The notes under the pieces are model-generated. The model was not told the DNA's origin, ran no database searches, and saw nothing but the letters and a program-made list of their open reading frames with translations. Positions 56,160 through 64,000 of a stretch of DNA of 64,000 nt are shown here, piece by piece. The stretch covers positions 19,958,809-20,022,808 of the forward strand of contig CM046345.1 in assembly GCA_025403435.1 (NCBI GenBank). Reading direction: 5' to 3'. Origin of the DNA: Artocarpus heterophyllus (lineage: Eukaryota; Streptophyta; Magnoliopsida; Rosales; Moraceae). How positions within the stretch are numbered: position 1 is the first letter of the stretch; each line of letters opens with the position of its first letter. The translations under genes were made by a program, and so were the position numbers.

Positions 56160-58031
56160 TAAGTGAGTAAATATGACTAATCTCGCATCCCCATAGCTTC
56201 CACATGCGTCTCGAAGACTCTCCTAGTAAGTGTCTTCATGAATGGATCAGCTAAATTGTCCTCTAATGTGATTTTGCACACCATGAGATGCCCGCCCTCA
56301 ACGAAGTCCTTTATCAGATGATACTTTCAATCAATATGCTTACTCGTCTTGTGAATTCTTGGTTCCTTAGCATTAGCTACCGCTGCACTGTTATCACAGT
56401 ATAGTGATACCGCCTCATCCATACCAAGAACTACCTCAAAATCCCTAAGAAACTTATAGAGCCACACTGCTTCTTTCGAAGCATCACTAGCTGCCACATA
56501 CTCGGCCTCCATCATTGAATTTGAAGGGCAATCCTGTTTCACACTTCTCCAACTGATGGCACCACCGTCTAGAGTAAACACAAAACCCAAAGTCGATCTC
56601 CTAGAATCCAAACAGGATTGAAAATCTGAGTTAGTATATCCTAGAGGAGTCAAGTCCTCACCTGAATACACAAGCATATACCCTCAAGTCCTTCTCAGTA
56701 CTTGAAAATATGCTTAACCGCATCCTAGTGGTTTGGTCTTGGATCCGCCTGAAATCGACTTACAATCCCGACCGCATAACAAATATTTGGTCTTGTACAA
56801 AGCATGGCATATGTGAGACTACCCACTGCCGAAGCATAAGGCACCTTCTTCATGTATTCTCTTTCTTTCTTAGACTTTGGAGAGTCTTTCTTAGAAAGAG
56901 TAATTTCAAACCTAGATGGTTGCCCACCTTTCTTAGAATCCTACATTGCAAACCTCCTGAGAATTTTATCTATGTAGCCGACCTAGGACAAAGCTATCAT
57001 TTTGTTCTTCCTATCTCGAAAGATTTGGATACCGAGAACAAAATTAGCCTCACCCAAGTCCTTCATGTCAAACTGGTTGGTCAATCATAATTTGATCGAT
57101 GACAATGCCCCAACATCATTGCTAATTAGCAGAATGTCATCTATATAGAGCAGTAGAAAAACCACCGTCCCATCCTTAATGTGTTTATAAACACATGGCT
57201 CATCCACATTTTATGAGAACCCATAAGTCTTGATCATCTGATCAAATCTTATGTTCCAAGAACGGGAAACCTGCTTAAGTCCATAAATTGACTTATGTAG
57301 CTTACAAACGTTACCCTCTTGACCCTTGACCTTGAACCTGTCTGGTTGCTCCATATAAATGGACTCATCAAGATAGCCATTTAGAAAAGCCGTCTTAACA
57401 TCCATCTACCAATTCTCATAGCCGAGAGCTGCAGCTATGGACAAGAGAATCCGCATGGACTTAAGCATGGCCATAGGTGAAAAGGTTCCCTCATAATTGA
57501 TTCCTTCCTTTTGTGTGTAACCCTTAGCTACCAATCTAGCCTTAAAGGTTTCGATATTTTCGTCTACTCCTCTTTTCCGCTTGTAGATACACTTGCACCA
57601 TATGGGTTTTACCCCTTTGGGAAGATCCACAATCTCCTACACTTGATTAGTCTCTATAAACTTCATCTCTGTGTTCATGGCCTCTGTATAGAGTTTCAAA
57701 TCAACATCCTCCATAGCCTCTGCGTAAGTATAAGGATCCCTATCATGTTCATCTAGTTCATCCAAGAAGGCCTCAACATTGAACATATTCCTTTCCGGTT
57801 GATGCCCAATCCTCCCACTACGCCGAAGCCCCTTAGGTTGCTATTCAAGTTCGTTTGGGTTTTCTACACTGATCGAAACAGTTTCACTCGAAACCTCCGA
57901 AGTGATTAGATCACTCCTTAACTCCTCAACCATCACTTTGCTTCGAGGCTTAAAGTCATCCATATAAGTCTCCTCAAGGAAAGTTGCATTAGTTGAAACC
58001 ACAACTTTATTTTCCTTTAGGATATAGAAAT
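56160..58031 (-). pseudogene. pol of element F: integrase C-terminus, RT, RNase H (broken)
   Basis: Readable leftward: NKVVVSTNATFLEETYMDDF (57841-58031), linker, [25 protein letters not shown] (57630-57406, C in place of the usual W of CKWIY), MDVKTAFLNGYLDESIYMEQPD (57405-57211), a degraded YVDD region (about 57130-57165, LYIDDILL), then RNase H 56677-56327 with YTNSDFQSC, EAEYVAASDASKEAVWL and YCDNSAAVANAKEPRIHK. Several frameshifts and stops. Confidence 0.88.
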
Positions 58032-60027
58032 TGTTAGACATGTATGCCCTAAGGAGTAAAAAATGTAATAAGTTTTTGGAGACATTTTTATCAATAAAGA
58101 ATTTATTCATTTATATATATATACCAAATCTTGTCCTCTTTACGTTCATATTTGTTGAATGTATGTTAAGCAAATAATAGTCTGAAACTGCCAGTCTAAA
58201 CCTTGAGAATTGGGCATATGAAGGGCGGATTATGCAAAAGACACGATTCTTAAGGTGATGGTCTAAAACATATGATCCACAATCAAGGAAATAAAGTTGG
58301 GCGCTTTATTCATGTAAAGATTGTTATGTTGTCTATATCCCATTTAGGGAGATGGTTTATCTTGACCATCAGAGTTGGACTCCGTGAATAGAAACATTGG
58401 CACGTTGTCATAGGTGACGATGTGTTGGATCGGGACATAAAGTGAATCAATTTTGATTAATAATTCTATCTTGGTAAATCGATTCACTTTAGACAGTCAT
58501 TTGTATTATATCTTAATCCTGAAATGAATAGTGGCCCTGTTATCTCGACTTGTATCTTTTGATGTACCAAAGGGTGACATCCACATCTCACTAGTGGTAT
58601 GCATGCCGGTACGTTAGAGGCATGACTCTTGATAGCGTAGACTTGTTATTCATAGATATGGAATCCATAGCTCCTCTTTAGGAGTAATGATATCCTCTTA
58701 TATGCGTTGTCTTGTAATTGGAAAACTGGAGCGCTCAACCATTTGGATACATTGGTGTAACCGAATGGTATACTATCTTTGGATGGTAAGTTTTCTAATG
58801 GTGAGACAATGGAACGTAAGATAAAAATAATCGGAAAGGTAAGACAGAACTTGTCCTTAAGCCGATTATGGATTTTCAGACGGGGATACGATACATTATG
58901 ATATGTCATGGAAACTTAGCTGCACGAGCTTCGTAATTCTATAAAGTTCGCGAGTGCGGCTCCAAGCTTTTAGTGGAGTAGCGTTGGAGTTAATAATTGT
59001 GAAATGTATATCTGGGATATTGGATTTCATAATTATCATGAGCTTGAACTTTATAGGTCCATTTTGGTCCCCTTTGCTAGCTCACAAAATCCTGTAATGA
59101 CACGGCGTGCTTTTTAAATAATTAGTGACTTATGTCGGATTTATCATATTGGTTTAAAATTTGAAAGAATTAAATAATTCATCTCCTTTTATCGGTTGAA
59201 TTAATTTTGTAAGAAATTAATTTAAGATAAACTTGTTAAATTATTGGGATTAGATAATTCTTGTTTGTATATTGATTGATTTAATTTTGGATAAATTAGA
59301 TCAAGATAAACTTGTAGAATTATTATGAATTGATTTATTTTCTTAGAGATTATCTTGATAAAGTTTGTTTTGATCAGATAACTTTTCTATTGGGTTATTT
59401 GAATCAAAACTGAGACCTTATCCTATAGAATCTCGAGTGGAAAATAAAAGATTCGCGGAGATATTTACGCAGGAGTTCGGCCTGCCGATGGGGCCTGTTC
59501 AGCCTGCCGATCAGTGAGAGATAAGATTATGCATTTTCACACGGATCTTATCAGATATTGATCCGAACTTGATTCTGTTTCGAGTTTTTGAGACCTAATC
59601 TGATAAGGACTAACCCCAGGACCAATAGCTATAACAAGGGAGTGAGTCTCATGATATACTCAGATCAATTAAGAGATTAAGAGTGATACTCTTCTTGTGA
59701 GTATCTAAAAACTCCCTAAGAGCTTTTGTTCACAAATCACGAACACTAACTTTGGGTTCTCTCTATTGGTTGGAAGGAGAGTCACCGGTGGAAGAGCTGT
59801 ATGTGTGAGCCCACACTCACTCCGGTTGTGGATAGAGAATAGCAAAGAAGACCAGTTGGTTAAGGCTCTTCTAGAATGTTACTTCTCTTCACAGTTTGTG
59901 GAGGTTCTTCGACACACAAAGGTTAGTAAGATCTGTTTAATTTGTACATATAGCATGTCAAACTTGTGTTTTGGAAATTACTCTGATGAAAAATTTTAAA
60001 ATTTCACTGCGTACCATTTTTCCAACA
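58032..60027 (+). repeat. 5' LTR of element G
   Basis: 1996 bp, TGTTAGACATGTATGCCC to CCATTTTTCCAACA. The TATA-like box conserved in sister LTRs is altered here (CTATAACAAGG, about 59629-59639). Dyad motifs at about 59475-59515. A 77-codon open frame lies at 59766-59999. Confidence 0.93.
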
Positions 60028-60029
60028 AT

Positions 60030-60042
60030 TGGTATCAGAGAC
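60030..60042 (+). other. Primer-binding site of element G
   Basis: TGGTATCAGAGAC starts three bases after the LTR end; 11 of the first 12 bases match the canonical initiator Met-tRNA primer site. Confidence 0.85.
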
Positions 60043-61718
60043 ATGGTTTTTATATAAATTTACGAGTTTGTGATCATGTTTTATGCATAAATTTTGTGAT
60101 CTTAATCTCTCCTATGCTTGAATTGAATTTTATAGAGCGTTGGCACTCTAGGTTTCTATAAATTATATATGTTATCATGGATTATGTGGTGAATGTTTAT
60201 TAATTAATTATGGTTGATTAAATTGTTGTTTAATTATTTATTAATTAATTAATACAGGTTATGGTTCCTTGGAGGTTAGAATGTGTATCTAAGTTTTTCA
60301 TGTAATTAGATGGCAGAATATCATCTCCGTTTAGGAATTATTATTTATTTTAAATTTATAAGAATTTTGTAATTAAATAATTATTCAGAGAAGACGGATC
60401 TAGAAGAATGATGATGGCACCCCTAGGTATTTCCTGAGTCTCTAATTTTATGTTTTTGAATTATTGAAAATAAAATTGATGAATTGCATTAAAATTGTAT
60501 TTTCTGGAATGAGGGATTTCTGCTCGGTCAGCATGCCGGACATCACAGTTCGGTAGGCTGATGGTCTCAGATTGACAGGCCAGACGTATGGTCCGACAAG
60601 CCGTCAGTGGGGCAGAAATTGACTGGCTCTGCCGGCAGGCCAAAATTTCAGTTCAATAGGCCGAACCTCCATGGATCAGCAGGCCGATCTATCAGATCGG
60701 CAGGCCGATAAAACATGACCGGCAGGCTGATCACCAAGATCGGCCTGCCGACCAAGAGCTGGAAAAAGTTTCCAGAAAAGTTGCAATTTTTTGGTGCAGT
60801 TTTAATTTTTTTTTTTGGAACGATTCTGAGAAACATTAAATTTGGGTATGACCAGAAATATGAAGTATTTGATTCATACAGGATTGAAGACTTAAAGATG
60901 TGTATTGCTAAAGAAGGATACAGCTTGAGGATTCAAGGATGAAAAATCGATAAATGTCTCGATTATTCTCTTGTAATCTTAGTTTTCTATTCTCTAGGGT
61001 GGAACCATAATATTACGGTTATTATTATTTTGCCTGTAGCTTTGCTTGATTGCTTTGCTTGTCTGCATTATAATATGATTTACCATGTATATTGAAAACA
61101 TGTCATATAGAATAGGGAGTGCTGCTCATATTAAAATTGTTCTTGCATATTCTTAAAATAAAACCTTGATTTCAAAAGATTGAGTGGGAGAAGGTTTTCA
61201 AAGAGAGGACCTAAGGCCTCCATCGTTGGTCCATAGGCAGAACATGGTGGTCCCGACCCCTAGGAAGGGATTTCTATCATGTACCATATTGGATCTTTGA
61301 AAGGATAAGGTATTTTAGTATGATTTATGGTTGTACACCCCTAGGTGGTGATTATAAATCATGGATAAAATATTGAAACGATGGTTATACACTCACGTTA
61401 ATTTTATTATTAACCTCCCCTAGGAGCTCTGTTAATAAAATTAATGGCCAAAGAAACAATTATTAATATATGCTGGATCATATGGGTCCTGGATGGCATA
61501 TATTAATCAGGAGGGGATCCGTGTTCCTGATTGAATTTGGCATGACTCCCCTAGGAGCTTGTTGAATTCTGAGTTGGGAATTATCGTTGTAAGGTTGTGA
61601 TAGTTTCAAGGTTTTGACACATAAACACATTTGTATAATTTTGCATGATTGTGTTATCTTACTAAATTATAATATGTTTCCTTATGTTTGGTATATGATT
61701 CTTTATTGTAGATTGAAA
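60043..61718 (+). other. 5' leader of element G
   Basis: About 1.7 kb. TTAATTAATTAAT tract near 60200 and 60240; dyad-motif block 60520-60755; an open frame of 75 codons at 60715-60942 containing FFGTILRNIKFGYDQKYEVF; then AT-rich sequence with paired CTCCTAGG/CCTAGGAG words (for example 61419-61428 and 61548-61557). Confidence 0.75.
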
Positions 61719-62570
61719 ATGCCTAAAAACGCTTTATCATCGATACTTGACAAAAACCAATTAACCGGTGAGAATTATAACGATTGAAAACGGAACCTAG
61801 ATATCATCCTATCCTTTGAGAAACTGAAATATGTACTGACAACCCCTTGTCCTCCCGAGCCTATGGGAGACTCAAGTAATGAGCAATTCCAAGCGTATGA
61901 TCGCTAGAAAGATGCTAATGATCAGGCCCGCTGCTATGTTATGGCTAACATGAACAACATGCTGCAGGCTCAACATCAGGATTATGAGACTGCAAAGTAG
62001 ATCTTGGATAATCTTGAGGATATGTTTGGTGGCCAGGCCATAACAAAGTGGCAAGGGGCGCTACGAAAACTCTTAAACTATAGACAGAGACCGGGGACAT
62101 CTGTAAAAGGGCACATGATGTTGGTCATGGGTTACCTCGCTGAGGCTCAAACCAATGGAGCCGACATCGATGCTGAAACTCAAATGACTATGGTCTTTGA
62201 GACTTTGTCTAAGGAATTTATTCCATTTAGAGCTACTTTTAATTTAAGCAATAGACGGGATATGACCTTAACAGAACTGATGAAACAGTTACAGGAGTTT
62301 GAACTACTGATCAAGGAGTCTCCTGCTGGTGGTGAGGCCAACATGGTAGCTACTTCTGGTTCCAATCCTAACTCAGGGAATGGAAAGAAGCAACGGGCCA
62401 AAAACGGGAAGTCTTCTATTCCTGTTGCTGCCAAGAGCAAGAAGAAGAAGAAGAAGAACCCAAAGAAGCTTAAGTGCTTCTTCTGCGGAAAGGTCGGATA
62501 TATCAAGAAGCATTGCAAGGACGTCCTTTCTAAAGGAGGGGTTCAAAGAAATGAGAAGTCTGCTTCATGA
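61719..62570 (+). pseudogene. gag of element G (three stops, altered knuckle)
   Basis: ATG at 61719 (MPKNALSSILDKNQLTGENY). In-frame stops replace Trp in NYND(W) at about 61784, Trp in DR(W)KDAND at about 61909 and Gln in AK(Q)ILDNL at about 61998. The rest of the frame is open: LDNLEDMFGGQA, TSVKGHMMLVMGYLAEAQTN, MTLTELMKQLQEFELLIKES, a lysine run (62438-62457), then CFFCGKVGYIKKHC (62476-62517), where the zinc-ligand His is Tyr. The frame ends at 62570 because of the deletion that follows the knuckle. Confidence 0.92.
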
Positions 62571-64000
62571 GGACTTCACGCTTCAGATGGGCGACGGATC
62601 CTTGGTCTTAGCGGAAGCAGTGCGAGACGTCCATCTTTACTTTGATAATTATAGGAATTTATTTTTGCAAGATTGTTTTTATGTTCCTAAATTTAAAAGG
62701 AATTTAATTTCTGTATCTTGTTTATTTAAAGACTCCTACGTGGTATCTTTTAATGAAAACGTGGTGATTCGTAAAAACAAGTCTTTTATCTGTTCTGGAT
62801 GGATGCAAAATAATCTATATTTTATCAAACCTAAGATGGACTTATTGCTTAATGCTGAGATAAATGATAATGACTCTAAAAGACTTAAAACTTCTCACTC
62901 TAATAAGACTTATCTTTGGCATTTGCGCCTTGGTCATATTAACCTAAATAGGATTCAAAGGTTGGTAAGGGATGGACCTTTAAGTCACTTAAAGGTAGAA
63001 TCTATACTTCAATGTGAATCTTGTTTGGAGGGTAAAATGACCAAAAGACCATACAGGTCTAAGGGCAATAGGGCCGAAGGGGTTCTAGAACTTGTGCATA
63101 GTGATGTTTGCGGACCGATGAACATCCGGGCACAAAGAGGGTATAAGTACTTCGTCACTTTTATTGACAATTACTAAAGATATGGGTATGTGTACCTAAT
63201 GCACCACAAAAGCGAAACTTTTGACAAGTTCAGCGAGTTACGGGCTGAAGTGGAAAAGCAATTGGGTAGACCCATAAAGGCACTTCGATCTGATCGAGGT
63301 GGAGAATACCTTTCTGATGAGTTCTTGGGACACTTGTTAGAGAATGGGATTTTATCCCATTTGACTGCGCCGGGCACTCCGCAGCAGAATGGCGTAGCGG
63401 AAAGAAGGAATAGGACTTTGTTGGACATGATTAGGTCCATGATGAGTTATTCATCATTGCCTTTATCCTTTTGGGGATATGCACTACAAACTGCATGTTA
63501 TCTTTTGAACAATGTGCCTTTAAAATCGGTCCCTAAAACTCCTCACGAGTTGTAGACAAGAAAGAAGACATCCTTAAACCATATTTGCATATGGGGATGT
63601 CTGGCTCATGTCCTGTTTAAGGATCTGAATAAGTTGGAAGCACGTTCAGAAGTTTGCATGTTTGCAGGATATCCAAAAGGGACTAAAGGGCGTTATTTTT
63701 ATAACCCAAAGGAAAATAAAGTTGTGGTTTCAACTAATGCAACTTTACTTGAGGAGAGTTACATGGACGACCTTAAACCTTGAAGCAAAGTGGTGCTTGA
63801 GGAGTTAAGGGGTGATCCGTTCACTCCAAAGGTTCCGAACGAAACCATTCCGATCGGTGTAGAAAAACCAAACAAACCTGAACAACAACCTCAGGGGCTT
63901 TGGCATAGTGGGAGGATCGGGCGTCAACCTGAGAGGTATATGTTCAATAGGGAGGTCTTCTTGGCTGAACCAGATGAACATGATAGAGATCCTTATACTT
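62535..64000 (+). pseudogene. pol of element G: integrase and linker (runs off the window)
   Basis: The protease active site is absent: the sequence jumps from LSKGG to FKEMRSLLHEDF, skipping the segment that encodes VIDSGATNH in sister copies. GAG-pre-integrase follows (YLWHLRLGHINLNR, CESCLEGK), then the integrase core: HSDVCGP, and FIDNY directly followed by a stop at 63175-63177 where others read FIDDYSRYG. It resumes with [31 protein letters not shown] (the catalytic Glu) and [18 protein letters not shown] stop replaces the Trp of HEL(W) at about 63554 and another replaces the Arg of KP(R)SKV at about 63783. The window ends in the linker before RT. Confidence 0.92.

Larger units (their letters stand above)
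54736..58031 (-). mobile_element. Copia element F (truncated at both sides)
   Basis: The 3' LTR remains only from its middle (54736-56144). RNase H, RT and the C-terminal part of integrase follow to 58031, where the + element G inserted. The rest of F (integrase core, protease, gag, leader, 5' LTR) would lie to the right of G, outside the window, if still present. The five bases before G are GAAAT (58027-58031). Confidence 0.88.
58032..64000 (+). mobile_element. Copia element G (5' portion; continues beyond the window)
   Basis: + orientation: complete 5' LTR (58032-60027), primer-binding site, leader, gag and pol up to the linker after integrase, where the window ends. It interrupts element F at GAAAT. 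Damage: three stops in gag, loss of the knuckle histidine, a deletion of about 105 bp that removes the protease active site and shifts frame, and further stops in integrase. Most stops are C-to-T or G-to-A changes. Confidence 0.93.

Overview
This window looks like a retrotransposon nest from a flowering plant, probably a eudicot. It is AT-rich and gene-poor. The copia elements carry a primer-binding site complementary to plant initiator Met-tRNA (TGGTATCAGAGC type). A CACTA element carries the plant Transpos_assoc/Transposase_21/DUF4218/DUF4216 set. I can support only one host gene, 15976-16662 (+).

Layout. 1-57 is the tail of a + copia LTR. 58-2185 is a probable Ty3/gypsy-like LTR on the - strand. 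2652-13932 is copia element A (-), bounded by a perfect 5-bp duplication (GTCAC); its 5' LTR is split by a solo LTR of the same family (11568-13560) with its own 5-bp duplication. 13938-19412 is the only non-copia island: intergenic DNA, the host gene with a TATA box and CT-rich leader, poly(T)-rich duplications downstream, a LINE-type RNase H relic and a diverged tandem repeat. 19413-20836 is a truncated + LTR cut by element B (-, 20837-30416), whose 3' LTR holds a 764-bp MITE-like element with apparently captured coding sequence. Element C (-, 30417-38051) lies in B's 5' LTR and ends at an abrupt inversion into a + gag fragment (38060-38725). An 89-bp LTR scrap and element D (-, 38815-48502, both LTRs present) follow. 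48503-49620 is a decayed + reverse transcriptase/RNase H fragment that stops at an extremely G-rich tract (49621-50075). Then come a CACTA right end (50330-50554), a second CACTA relic (50555-54735), truncated copia element F (-, 54736-58031) and copia element G (+, 58032 to beyond the window).

Copia family. All copies share about 2.0-kb LTRs, a leader of about 1.7 kb, gag with a lysine tract and CCHC knuckle, protease, integrase, reverse transcriptase (YVDD) and RNase H. No copy I can read in full has an intact gag-pol frame. Damage differs from copy to copy, which points to several insertions that decayed independently, followed by exchange between near-identical copies (flanks without matching duplications, inverted junctions, missing LTR halves).

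Most notable. A short dyad motif (TCGGC-NN-GCCGA) recurs in clusters in every copia LTR and leader and also in the unrelated gypsy-like LTR. A small open frame recurs inside several LTRs and a conserved peptide frame recurs in the leaders. Two CACTA ends point the same way and are built from arrays of about 30-bp palindromes. I found no convincing wholly new system.
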